Below are positions 23,822 through 31,790 of a stretch of 64,000 nt of DNA, piece after piece; within the stretch, counting starts at the first letter, position 1, and every line of letters starts with the position of its first letter. The notes below the pieces were generated by a model that saw nothing but the letters and a program-made list of their open reading frames with translations, had not been told where the DNA came from and ran no database searches. The position numbers and the translations under genes were made by a program. The DNA lies in the NCBI GenBank assembly GCA_023449275.1, contig JAEXJM010000021.1, forward strand, positions 1-64,000, in the 5' to 3' direction. Source of the stretch: Pseudomonadota bacterium. Lineage in GTDB: Bacteria > Pseudomonadota > Gammaproteobacteria > Burkholderiales > Burkholderiaceae_D.

Positions 23822-25201
23822 TTACCTCAATTCGTAAAATTTGGATACCTGATTTTCGCGATTTTTGCCTGGCGCACTGTCCATCGCCATAGCCTTGGCA
23901 GATGGAACCGGTCTGTTATGCAAATACGATTCAACCGCCGTGACAGCCTGATCGGCACCGACTTTCAGCCTCAGTTTTTTTGCTGCATAGATCGCGACAT
24001 CCCGCGTGGTCATCGAATCGAACGCGAACGAACCGATAAACTTGGAAACGTTTTCCGCCAGCTGGTTGCGCCTGGACAATTCAGCAAAACTTCTTCGCGT
24101 GACTTTTTCGACCAATTCGGCGCTATCCATCGCCGGTTTTGCGCCCATACCTGCCGCAAATGCCTTCACTACTTCCGGGTTACTGGAATCCAGCCCGCAA
24201 GCATCCATCGCTGCTTTCATGCCTTCCGATTCGTGTTCGCTATCCAGTTTTTTGCGTTCGTGGTTCTCGCCGGCGGCAACCGCTTCGCGAATGTTCATCG
24301 TGTCAGCGTCTTTTCCGCCCGGTTCTTCTTGGCGCTCGATTCTGTCGCGCTCGACGTTTTCGCCGTACTTGTACGCTTCTTTTGCGTTGAAATCGTCGTC
24401 ACCGGTTGGCTTGGTGTATGCCAGATCGGTCAATTCGTCTTTCAGCTTGCCAATAGCGTCTTCTGGTACGTACTGTGACAGTACATCCAACAGACGACCG
24501 ATGGCGGCATTTTTATCTTCGTCTTGTGTCATATCTTTGGCTTCTCCTGTTTCTGGGTCAACGTAATGGACGCCCACAATCAGGGACGCCAACTCCTTGA
24601 TCGCCTCTGCCGCACCAACTTCGGCGGCTTCGACTTGGGATTCGTTCATAAATTCCTCCGGTTCTGCATCTGCGACAACCACATCCGGCCCCGCTCTGCC
24701 TTTTTTCACAAGCGCGACATGGTTCCCTCTCATGTTGCGGATCACGAAATCGTATGGCTTCCCGTCAAACACACCCGGTGTGAAGTCTGGGTCATACCGG
24801 TAGGCTGCGGATATTTGCCGATAGGTACCGTTCTCAATTCCGTCTATACCCATCCTGTCAGTGACGATGAGTGAGTTTTCAAGATACGGTGACGACCATG
24901 CTGCGTCTGTCCCCGTATGCCCGACCTGATAATCCTTCACCGGTGAATCGGGCGTGACGACGTGGTGATTCAACATGACCGGCAGCCCATTGAAGGTGCT
25001 TGCCGCTTTCTCAATTTCTTCTGCTGGTCGATACCCCCAGTATTCCTTCTGAGGGTCAAGGCCGTGTTCTTCCCATCCCGGAATTTCGATGCCGAGATAG
25101 TGAACGACCTGTTCTTTGGTGAGCGGCGTCAGGTCAACGTGCAAAAAACCGTTCGTGTCGTATCGTCTTGCTGACGATGCGTCAAATGCGATTTCGTTCA
25201 T
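23822..25201 (-). CDS. DUF2213 prohead protease with scaffold-like C-terminus
   Basis: The product is 459 residues. The first ~180 carry DUF2213 features (GFLHVDLTPLTKEQVVHYLG, LPVMLNHHVVTPDSP, YRQISAAYRYD, RGNHVALVKKGRAGPDVVV), a family regarded as capsid maturation proteases. The rest is a long charged helical region with Glu/Lys coiled coil, typical of a fused scaffold. The ATG at 25201 overlaps the upstream stop as ATGA and is chosen over an upstream in-frame start. Confidence 0.8.
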   Translation of the reverse strand: MNEIAFDASSARRYDTNGFLHVDLTPLTKEQVVHYLGIEIPGWEEHGLDPQKEYWGYRPAEEIEKAASTFNGLPVMLNHHVVTPDSPVKDYQVGHTGTDAAWSSPYLENSLIVTDRMGIDGIENGTYRQISAAYRYDPDFTPGVFDGKPYDFVIRNMRGNHVALVKKGRAGPDVVVADAEPEEFMNESQVEAAEVGAAEAIKELASLIVGVHYVDPETGEAKDMTQDEDKNAAIGRLLDVLSQYVPEDAIGKLKDELTDLAYTKPTGDDDFNAKEAYKYGENVERDRIERQEEPGGKDADTMNIREAVAAGENHERKKLDSEHESEGMKAAMDACGLDSSNPEVVKAFAAGMGAKPAMDSAELVEKVTRRSFAELSRRNQLAENVSKFIGSFAFDSMTTRDVAIYAAKKLRLKVGADQAVTAVESYLHNRPVPSAKAMAMDSAPGKNRENQVSKFYELR

Positions 25202-25995
25202 GAGAAACTGATAACTGGTATGAAAGTGCAACGGCAATACGGCTCTTGAGCAGGGAATACATAACCGCCGTCATCACCGATTGGCGCGCCCTTGGATAAA
25301 TCAAACTCTTTCCCATCAAACGCCTTGTGCTTGTGCCTCGGACGGAAGCTGCCTCCGCTATGAAGCCAGATTCCTTTTTTGATTCCTGAATCTGCAATCA
25401 TTTGCCGGTTGAAGCTCTGGTATGCTTTTCTGGTCTGGTCAAGCGCGATGTTGTTCGCCCGGCGGTAGCTCATTTCACCGTATTTCGCTAGGTTCTTGGA
25501 CAACTCTTTCAGGCTGCTTGTTGGCGTGGTGATGGTTCGCATCACGTCGCCAGAAATCCGGTCGAAGTATTGCGGGGGTATGGATTTGATCAGATCGACG
25601 CCCTGATTGACTGATGCCTGAAAAATCTCTTTCATAGCCGGCGTCATGTTATCAAGACTGATCGTCACATCCTCGAACAGTGGTTTCAATGAACTTTTAC
25701 AGGACGAGCCGGATTCCCGCAAAATCCGGTTGATAAGCTCATTGACTTTCTCGCGTGCTATCGTGTCGAAGTATGACGACCATTGAACTTTCTTAGCCGT
25801 CAAAATGGCCTGCGCGGCTTGGGCAATTCCGCCTTCCTTCGCAAAATCTTTTTTCTTGCCAGTATCGTCAAAAAGAGAAAGGACAGCGTCGCGGCTGTCC
25901 TTTGTCATTGCACGAACCCAGCGTTTCAGATCACGGCTGTATCGCCTCTCTACCGAAACCGGGTAATTCAGCGCCTTGCCCTTCTTCTTCCGCAT
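25198..25995 (-). CDS. Mu F-like / SPP1 gp7-like head morphogenesis protein
   Basis: The 265-residue product ends in the family's metal-site-like motif: GIKKGIWLHSGGSFRPRHKH, FDGKEFDLSKGAP and PYCRCTF. Upstream lies the conserved RRANNIALDQTRKAYQSFNR helix. It is a minor head protein packaged with the portal. It overlaps the portal gene by 65 bp, unusually long, so its real start may be a little further downstream. Confidence 0.8.
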   Translation of the reverse strand: MRKKKGKALNYPVSVERRYSRDLKRWVRAMTKDSRDAVLSLFDDTGKKKDFAKEGGIAQAAQAILTAKKVQWSSYFDTIAREKVNELINRILRESGSSCKSSLKPLFEDVTISLDNMTPAMKEIFQASVNQGVDLIKSIPPQYFDRISGDVMRTITTPTSSLKELSKNLAKYGEMSYRRANNIALDQTRKAYQSFNRQMIADSGIKKGIWLHSGGSFRPRHKHKAFDGKEFDLSKGAPIGDDGGYVFPAQEPYCRCTFIPVISFS

Positions 25996-27442
25996 AAAAA
26001 TCGCTTTCTGGGTTTACTGAATCAAAACCACTCGCTGGGTCCTTTTCAAGCGCTTGCGCGATGTCATCACCCGAAATGGCTCCAGTATCACGCAGCGTTG
26101 CGTAGTATTGCCCTGTTTTCAGTCGAATATCTGCCAGTTCGTTTTCCGATGGCTCGTCTGTCGGGTTCCATGTGATAGTGAAATCCGGCATGACGCCTGT
26201 TTCTGGCTCAACATACGACTTTCCCATCAACAGATAATGCCTTGTCAGCAATGGTTCCAGTTCATGCTTCTGGACGCTTCTCAAGGATTTGTCATAAGAT
26301 CGTTTCTCAAACTCGCCTGTCGCGTTGAATCCCTTAGGCGTTGTACCAAGCAATTCCGTTACCGGAACTCCCGCGACCGCTGCGACAAGCTGGTATTGCG
26401 TCATGATGACAGCGTCCAGATCGGCAAGCGATGTTTCATGCTGCTCGTACTCATCTTCCTTATTTATGAGGAGCTGCCCGTAATTGTCTCGGTAATAAGC
26501 CTGCGCCTCAATCGCCATGCGTGTGCGTTCGGGTTGCGTTACAACCTTTTGCAAGTCTGTCTTGCGCACGTTCATGCGCTTGGTCATGGTGAGCTGAGGC
26601 GCTTCGTTCGCAGTTCTTTCGGCACAGTACACCCGCTCATAGATCATCTGCGTCAACGGGATGCCGCCGTAGTAGTATGCCGGCTTGAGGATGTCCGGCA
26701 CTTCGGCATACCGTGTGATGATCAGGTGCGACCGATGGAACTTCCGACCGCCAATCATCCAGTATTCCGGATCGTAGAAATCCTTTGCAGCCGGATCGCT
26801 GACGCTCTCGTTATCAAGCAGCGGCGCACACCAATATGGGTCAACCTGCGAAATGCCTTTATAAGAACCCGGAAGCACCCCATCGATATTGAACGTCTTT
26901 TCGTAGTATTCGGGATCGTTGCTTTCCACAACGAACAGCGCGATACGAACACCGAACACTCGCAGGAAATTGGAATACTGCGCAAGATTCTGACTGACGC
27001 ATAAATCCACATCGGCGCAAGTCAGCATCTTGGCGATGTCGCCGGAATCGTCACCAACAACAGAAACATCCCATCCGTTACGGGTTGCGTCCTTGCCGGG
27101 AGCGGCACATGCCTTGTTGACAAGCCAATGTTGCGCGATGATGGCGCAGGTCTGGTAACCGATGAATCCCTGTGCGGAATACCAGGACAGCAACGCATCG
27201 GACAATGGCGAATTGGACAACGAAAAAATGTTCTTTGTCGCAATGGGATTGTTTCCTGAATCCATCGCCATTTCCGCATCCGGAAAATGCGGAATGACAA
27301 AAGAACGTCTGTCCATTTCGTCACGGCTCATATGCCCCGTGTCGTGCGCCGTTAACGCAAACAGCGCGTCCGGCTGCTTCTTCTTTTTTTTCTTTTCGGG
27401 TTCCATTGGCTTTTCGCCGCGTACCCAATCAAAAAAACTCAT
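25931..27442 (-). CDS. Phage portal protein (DUF1073 family)
   Basis: The product is 503 residues and fits the DUF1073 portal family: WYSAQGFIGYQTCAIIAQHW near residue 88, GKDATRNGWDVSV, YKGISQVDPYWCAPLL and the stem-type VAAVAGVPVTELLGTTPKGF with FNATGEFEKRSYDKSL. It forms the dodecameric DNA entry channel. An N-terminal Lys run (EKKKKKKQP) is notable. It overlaps the terminase stop by 4 bp. Confidence 0.85.
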   Translation of the reverse strand: MSFFDWVRGEKPMEPEKKKKKKQPDALFALTAHDTGHMSRDEMDRRSFVIPHFPDAEMAMDSGNNPIATKNIFSLSNSPLSDALLSWYSAQGFIGYQTCAIIAQHWLVNKACAAPGKDATRNGWDVSVVGDDSGDIAKMLTCADVDLCVSQNLAQYSNFLRVFGVRIALFVVESNDPEYYEKTFNIDGVLPGSYKGISQVDPYWCAPLLDNESVSDPAAKDFYDPEYWMIGGRKFHRSHLIITRYAEVPDILKPAYYYGGIPLTQMIYERVYCAERTANEAPQLTMTKRMNVRKTDLQKVVTQPERTRMAIEAQAYYRDNYGQLLINKEDEYEQHETSLADLDAVIMTQYQLVAAVAGVPVTELLGTTPKGFNATGEFEKRSYDKSLRSVQKHELEPLLTRHYLLMGKSYVEPETGVMPDFTITWNPTDEPSENELADIRLKTGQYYATLRDTGAISGDDIAQALEKDPASGFDSVNPESDFYAEEEGQGAELPGFGREAIQP

Positions 27443-28644
27443 ACCAAATCAAACCAGTCTGCGCCTTTGCGCCTGATGTAACCATCCAACGAATACCGGA
27501 CGGCATCCCATAGGTGGTTATTCTTGTCCTCGATCACCGGCAAGATGTCGTTTGTGCGCTTGTCTATCTTGTACCGGTACAATCTGGCTTCTTCCGCCAT
27601 ATGTTTGCACCGTTCGTGTATGATGATTTTCCGAAACCCTTTCAGGTGGGCGATACCATCCTCGACGCTGCCTTGCCACTTGTCCGCTGCGGAAATGTTG
27701 AATCCGTGTTCTTTATGAATGTAGCTGATCGTCTCCGGCCTTGCGTTATCCGCCTTGATCGGCCATTCACGTGCGCCGGGGATTGAATCATACAGCTGCG
27801 GCAACTCGGTGATTTCCACCCCGACGCCATAAGCCTCATACTCGATATACAGACAGTCATCCAGAATGAAGCTGCGTACCAGCGTGCTCGGGTCTTTCGC
27901 GAAACCAAAGTCCGCACCAAAAAACAATCTTTCCGCTTTTTTCCACAGATCGTCAGGAAACGCCTCTACCCGATACTTGCCAGCGAAAATGACTGCATCG
28001 CTTATCGTCAGCGGCTTTCCAAGCCAAACATGCTCATATGCCGAATAATCCGTTTCCTTGAGATACTCCATTTCATTTCGTAGCACTTCCGGGAACCATG
28101 GATTGTCGGAATAGTTGACTTCAACGCTGCAACAATCGGGCAGCGGAGCAGTTACAAACCGTTTGTATGTCGGCGCGTCCTCGTCGGTGGGGTTCCAGCT
28201 CAACCAGATTTCGGAACCGGATTTTCTGATCGTAGGGATCAGTATCGACCAGGATTCATCGCTGACCGTCTGTGCTTCCTCGACCCAGCATATATCGATA
28301 CCTTCCGTTGACTTGATACCCTGTGGATCGTATTTCAAGCCTTTGAAGATGAATTCTGACCCTACCGAACTTCTGATGCTGTTTTCCGTGATTCTGAACC
28401 ACGGATGCAACCCCATCGAATTGATCTGATCTGTTATCAGCTTATGGACAGAATCACGAATCGTGTTCTGAACTTCTCTTGCGCACAATACCCGTATCGG
28501 TCTGCTGTATGCCATCACTGTCAGCGCTTTGGCAAAGTGTACTGACTTACCGGAACCACGACCGCCGTAAAAGTTCTTGTAACGATACGGTTTGAACAGA
28601 CCTGAAAATACAGGTGCAAATTCAACGTTCTTTGAAGATGACAT
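27439..28644 (-). CDS. Terminase large subunit
   Basis: The product is about 401 residues. Walker A is FYGGRGSGKSVHFAKAL near residue 27, Walker B GIDICWVEEAQ near 116, and the motor-coupling motif SWNPTDEDAPTYKRF follows. The RNase H-like nuclease has GADFGFAKDPS, ADNARPETI and DKNNHLWDAVRYSLDG with the expected acidic residues. It packages DNA into proheads. The start at 28644 (MSSSKNVEF) is preferred; an in-frame start 16 codons upstream overlaps more of the small subunit. Confidence 0.9.
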   Translation of the reverse strand: MSSSKNVEFAPVFSGLFKPYRYKNFYGGRGSGKSVHFAKALTVMAYSRPIRVLCAREVQNTIRDSVHKLITDQINSMGLHPWFRITENSIRSSVGSEFIFKGLKYDPQGIKSTEGIDICWVEEAQTVSDESWSILIPTIRKSGSEIWLSWNPTDEDAPTYKRFVTAPLPDCCSVEVNYSDNPWFPEVLRNEMEYLKETDYSAYEHVWLGKPLTISDAVIFAGKYRVEAFPDDLWKKAERLFFGADFGFAKDPSTLVRSFILDDCLYIEYEAYGVGVEITELPQLYDSIPGAREWPIKADNARPETISYIHKEHGFNISAADKWQGSVEDGIAHLKGFRKIIIHERCKHMAEEARLYRYKIDKRTNDILPVIEDKNNHLWDAVRYSLDGYIRRKGADWFDLV

Positions 28645-28957
28645 TGATTGCAGGAGGGACAAGTGGCTCACCATCCGCGCCAGATATGGCATTTACCGGC
28701 TTTTCGCCGATGCTGTCGCGTATAGCTTCGAAAGCACGAACATCACCGGACAATGCCTTTTCCATCAGCGCAACAACAATCGCATCCTGTCTTGTTGCGC
28801 CATCCGGCATTTTCCCGGATAGCATCATTTCAAGCGTTTCACGTATCGTTTTTTTCTTTCGCCTCGCTTCACCTGACGCAATGCCGCCTTTTTTGCCTTT
28901 TTCTCGCGCTTCTTCCGTGCTTCGGATCGGCGGATTCAAATTGTTTTTGCCTGCCAT
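28622..28957 (-). CDS. Terminase small subunit-like protein
   Basis: The 111-residue product begins MAGKNNLNPP and contains the basic KGKKGGIASGEARRKKKTIR stretch, then helices with AIVVALMEKALSGDVRAFEA, a pattern of small phage DNA-binding proteins preceding PBSX-type large terminases. It overlaps the large subunit start by 23 bp. The upstream in-frame extension lacks protein character. Confidence 0.7.
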   Translation of the reverse strand: MAGKNNLNPPIRSTEEAREKGKKGGIASGEARRKKKTIRETLEMMLSGKMPDGATRQDAIVVALMEKALSGDVRAFEAIRDSIGEKPVNAISGADGEPLVPPAINVIFKER

Positions 28958-28961
28958 ACGG

Positions 28962-29069
28962 TTACCAACGCAATGCGAAAATGATGGCGGCGACGCCCAG
29001 ACAAACAAGAAACGCAAATATCCCGCTTCCTACCAATAATCCATATATATTGGATGCTGTCTTGTCCAT
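28962..29069 (-). CDS. Small membrane protein (35 aa)
   Basis: MDKTASNIYG is followed by one hydrophobic helix (VGSGIFAFLVCLGVAAIIFA) and RW. It sits 4 bp before the small terminase start and reads in the same direction. A longer upstream start at 29150 overlaps the terminator and is unlikely. Function unknown. Confidence 0.45.
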   Translation of the reverse strand: MDKTASNIYGLLVGSGIFAFLVCLGVAAIIFALRW

Positions 29070-29149
29070 ATTGCCGGTTACTTTTGAGAGTATTTTTATG
29101 CTAAAATTCAAACATGTTCCTTTCGTATTCTCACTACGACTGGAAAGCA

Positions 29150-29184
29150 AAAACCCCTGATACGCGCCAACGTTCAGGGGTTTT
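29150..29184. terminator. Bidirectional terminator
   Basis: AAAACCCCTGA (29150-29160) pairs with TCAGGGGTTTT (29174-29184), with T-runs on either side in both directions. It separates the small-membrane-protein gene at 29211 from the packaging genes. Confidence 0.75.
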
Positions 29185-29210
29185 GTTTTGGTGCTATCAC
29201 CCTATTCATT

Positions 29211-29381
29211 TCAAGCGAATAGCTTTGCCATCGCTTCGACAAACATGGCTCCTGTGTACAAGACCACGCCAATAGCCACGACAAACAGAACGGCATAGCA
29301 AAATGTTCGTACTCGCGGTCTTTCATCAATCAGTTTCAGAACTTCCACAAGCCTCCCACATTTTGCTGAAATCACTTTCAT
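29211..29381 (-). CDS. Small membrane protein (56 aa)
   Basis: Starts MKVISAKCGRLVEVLK, followed by charged ERPRVRTF and one long hydrophobic segment (CYAVLFVVAIGVVLYTGAMF), ending MAKLFA. It reads leftward between two terminators and so is its own small unit. Similar single-helix proteins recur in this prophage (28962, 30414, 43936). Family unknown. Confidence 0.5.
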   Translation of the reverse strand: MKVISAKCGRLVEVLKLIDERPRVRTFCYAVLFVVAIGVVLYTGAMFVEAMAKLFA

Positions 29382-29410
29382 GGATATTTTGTCTATCCGT
29401 GAAAAGCAGA

Positions 29411-29442
29411 AAGCCCCTGATTGCTGGAACAGTCAGGGGCTT
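29411..29442. terminator. Terminator hairpin
   Basis: AAGCCCCTGA (29411-29420) pairs with TCAGGGGCTT (29433-29442), followed on the plus strand by TTGTTTT. The stem core CCCCTGA matches the hairpin at 29150-29184, so one may be a copy of the other. Confidence 0.65.
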
Positions 29443-29470
29443 TTGTTTTATGTGATGCAACAAAAGCAAC

Positions 29471-29499
29471 AAAAAAGCCCCCGAATTTTCGGAGGCTTT
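29471..29499 (-). terminator. Terminator of the lipoprotein gene
   Basis: AAAGCCCCCGAA (29474-29485) pairs with TTCGGAGGCTTT (29488-29499) with one mismatch; the minus-strand T-run follows (29471-29476). It lies about 65 bp beyond the stop of the leftward lipoprotein gene. Confidence 0.65.
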
Positions 29500-29564
29500 A
29501 TCTTATGGATGCATTTATCCATTTTGGAAATTAACACGTATTATGCATCGTTTTTTTTGCATGG

Positions 29565-30371
29565 TCAATCATTCATCCGATTTTTTATACAAATTTCAGA
29601 CAATTCACCGGTTCCTTTTTTCGCCAACTCTCTGAACTGCTTGTCTGTATATACCCGTTCAATGAGTTTTGACTTGTCTGCATCAGACATAACTCCTTCA
29701 CATATTTCTGCTGCTGGTTCATTGTTGAATTTGGACAGACAATCTTCTTTCATCTGACCATTTGCTGAACAGATATAAGAATAAAACATTACGGTAACAC
29801 CGCAATTACATTCCTTTTCAATCCGCTCTTTCTGGATGTCTGGTTTTGGAACATGAGCGGCGTTTTTCACGGTTACGGGCTGGACTTCATGCTTCTTCAA
29901 ATCAGGGCGGCCAGGGACATCTTCTTTTCCATCCATGCAAGAGAAAAAAATATCGTTCATTGTTTTTTTTCTCAAATCTTGGCTATATGGAGTATCAGAA
30001 ATCGCCTTGTTGATGATCTGTACCGTCTGTTCCCACGATAACGCGTTTAATGCGTATTTCGGATTGTTCGGCGAAAAATTCTTCATGCTTCTTGCAGTAG
30101 CGATAATCTCATCATAAGAATATCTACTTTCGAACCATTGCACCGACGCAGATTTTGCCACTCCCGCATAAGCCGTGCATACGTTGTAATTTGGATGCCC
30201 AACAAAATCCAATGGAGACTTCGGCTTTGTGTTTTGCTGATAATTCCCTTTTTGGATTTCCGTGTCACGTATGGAGCTAACAGCATTTGTTTGAGCATCA
30301 TCCTTTGATTTCTTTTCTCCACATCCAGCAAGAACAAAAAAACAAGCCAGAACAGCTATCGCTTTCTTCAT
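29565..30371 (-). CDS. Prophage-encoded putative lipoprotein
   Basis: The product is 268 residues with a lipoprotein signal peptide, lipobox LAGC with Cys17, and a hydrophilic mature part rich in Lys and Asp with several Cys (NVCTAYAGVAKSA, FFSCMDGKEDV, EKECNCG, YICSANGQMKEDC). It is an independent unit with its own terminator, so it may be expressed from the lysogen (a moron) and alter the envelope. No known family is recognised. GGGG precedes the ATG closely. Confidence 0.6.
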   Translation of the reverse strand: MKKAIAVLACFFVLAGCGEKKSKDDAQTNAVSSIRDTEIQKGNYQQNTKPKSPLDFVGHPNYNVCTAYAGVAKSASVQWFESRYSYDEIIATARSMKNFSPNNPKYALNALSWEQTVQIINKAISDTPYSQDLRKKTMNDIFFSCMDGKEDVPGRPDLKKHEVQPVTVKNAAHVPKPDIQKERIEKECNCGVTVMFYSYICSANGQMKEDCLSKFNNEPAAEICEGVMSDADKSKLIERVYTDKQFRELAKKGTGELSEICIKNRMND

Positions 30372-30386
30372 TTTCCCCTATCCTCT

Positions 30387-30412
30387 GCCCCCCTTGAGCG
30401 GGGGGGCTTTTT
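30387..30412 (+). terminator. Hairpin with plus-strand T-run
   Basis: GCCCCCC (30387-30393) pairs with GGGGGGC (30401-30407) and TTTTT follows on the plus strand. Oddly, the flanking genes read leftward and no plus-strand gene ends here. On the minus strand it would sit in the 5' leader of the lipoprotein gene and form a strong hairpin before its ribosome binding site. Confidence 0.5.
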
Positions 30413-30413
30413 C

Positions 30414-30560
30414 TCAAAATACTACCAAAAACATGCCGACGGCGACAACAAAAAGCGTGTAAGCCACAGCGTCAACGACTTTCCTTATCGACAAAAAAGA
30501 CACAAAATTTTTTCTTTTTGTCCATTTCGACAACAGCGCCGGATTGGTGTAGGTCATCAT
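30414..30560 (-). CDS. Small membrane protein (48 aa)
   Basis: MMTYTNPALLSKWTKRKNF is followed by one hydrophobic segment near the C-terminus (VAYTLFVVAVGMFLVVF). The start overlaps the stop of the Rha gene as ATGATGA, so it is translationally coupled to it. The equivalent position after the KilA-N gene (43936) also encodes a small one-helix protein. Confidence 0.5.
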   Translation of the reverse strand: MMTYTNPALLSKWTKRKNFVSFLSIRKVVDAVAYTLFVVAVGMFLVVF

Positions 30561-31471
30561 TTCGCACCTCGCGTCCTGCTGATGATGGACTTGCGCTGCT
30601 GCGCACGATAAGCCAGTGCCTTGACGCATGCCGCACCGATTTCCTCGATCACCTCATCCGTCAGACCAATATTCCCCGGATCGGAAATCGCCTTGGCTAG
30701 CCCCTCATACGGGCTTTTTTGCGTGATGGCTTCGACTGACAATGATCCAGCATAGTCGATATAGAGCCGGAAGTTCTGTCGGCTCAACTGCTGGGCAACA
30801 ATTCCCGCCAGCACGTCATCCGGTATTGTCAGGGTCGGATGGACATCTTCCCCTTTGTGAACCCGTGACCAATCATCGGCAAATTTGTTTGCAATATCGC
30901 GCACTTTTGCGAAATAGTCCTTGTCTAGAAGATTGACGGTCGGTAACGCTGGGGCGCTGGATGGAATATTTACCGTTTCGATATACCGTATGGCTTCGTC
31001 AAATTGAACAGCGGGTATCTGGTCATAACGTGCCACCTGAAAACGTGCTTTCAATGCCGTATAAACTGACTGGTACGACCGGCTGTCACGTCCGCAGCGT
31101 GCGGCAACAGCGGATTGAATGGCTTGTTGTTGGGCAGGAGCAAGAGTATGTGGCGTGCTTTTTTCCTGCAATTTGGCTTCCATTTCGTTGAACGCGTTGA
31201 TGAAACGTTCTTTCCATAGGGCTGCTTCCTTGCCGGTGAAGCCCATTACCAAAAACATGAAGCCGTCTTTGGTGATGATGTAGCACCTGTTCGACTTCCC
31301 GGAATTGTCTTTGTATTCACTGGGCGCAAAATTGCGCTGAGTGAAATCTTCTGAACATTCAAGATTGTTTATTGAGCGCAAGACATCTTTGTGTAATTTA
31401 TGAAAATGTTGTGCGACGATGAGACTGGACGTGGTTACTCTTCCATTTGCCAACGAGACGAGATTACTCAT
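30557..31471 (-). CDS. Rha-family antirepressor-like protein
   Basis: The product is 304 residues. Residues about 1-95 form the Rha domain (FHKLHKDVLRSINNLECSED, YIITKDGFMFLVMGFTGKEA, WKERFINAFNEMEAKL) known from phage regulators. The C-terminal ~140 residues (VNLLDKDYFAKVRDIANKF, DVHPTLTIPDDVLAGIVAQQ) are nearly identical to the C-terminus of the KilA-N protein at 43031. So two different DNA-binding heads share one tail. The transcript has a ~200-nt leader with promoter and terminator-like hairpin (31613-31705). Confidence 0.75.
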   Translation of the reverse strand: MSNLVSLANGRVTTSSLIVAQHFHKLHKDVLRSINNLECSEDFTQRNFAPSEYKDNSGKSNRCYIITKDGFMFLVMGFTGKEAALWKERFINAFNEMEAKLQEKSTPHTLAPAQQQAIQSAVAARCGRDSRSYQSVYTALKARFQVARYDQIPAVQFDEAIRYIETVNIPSSAPALPTVNLLDKDYFAKVRDIANKFADDWSRVHKGEDVHPTLTIPDDVLAGIVAQQLSRQNFRLYIDYAGSLSVEAITQKSPYEGLAKAISDPGNIGLTDEVIEEIGAACVKALAYRAQQRKSIISRTRGAK

Positions 31472-31612
31472 GATGATTTCCTTGGTATATTTTGATAATC
31501 GCCACTTTTGAGATGGCGGCCAAGCGCTCAAAACCGTACCAAGTCGGCGGGCGTATTCCCCGAAGGTATTGTATTAGCCTCACGCTCGGCCACAGATGAA
31601 ACCTGTGGACAC

Positions 31613-31641
31613 AAAAAAACCGCATAGTCTGACGGGTGCGG
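31613..31641 (-). terminator. Leader attenuator upstream of the Rha gene
   Basis: On the minus strand CCGCA (31641-31637) and TGCGG (31624-31620) enclose a loop containing CCCGTCAG and are followed by seven T. It lies about 30-60 nt after the predicted start of transcription, so most transcripts may end here as a ~60-nt RNA. The same element occurs before the KilA-N gene at 42845-42871. Confidence 0.6.
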
Positions 31642-31677
31642 CATCCGCTTGGTAAGGTGTTTTGAGCACCTTTTTTC

Positions 31678-31705
31678 AGTATAAGCGAAACAGCAGATTT
31701 GTAAA
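31678..31705 (-). promoter_or_regulatory. Promoter of the Rha leader
   Basis: On the minus strand -35 TTTACA (31705-31700), a 16-bp spacer and -10 TATACT (31683-31678), each five of six to consensus. The predicted start is near 31671, at the base of a small hairpin GGTG-CTCAAAA-CACC. Confidence 0.6.
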
Positions 31706-31790
31706 GAAAAATTTTATGTAGTTATCCATTAACACAGCGGTACAATCACTCTGTTCCGCACCATCGTCAAATTCAAGAAAGGCTTCCGCC

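Noticed and set aside
25931..25995. A 65-bp overlap of portal and head morphogenesis genes as a frameshift fusion
   Set aside because: Both frames end and start with family-like sequence and no slippery site is apparent; an internal start for the second gene is simpler.
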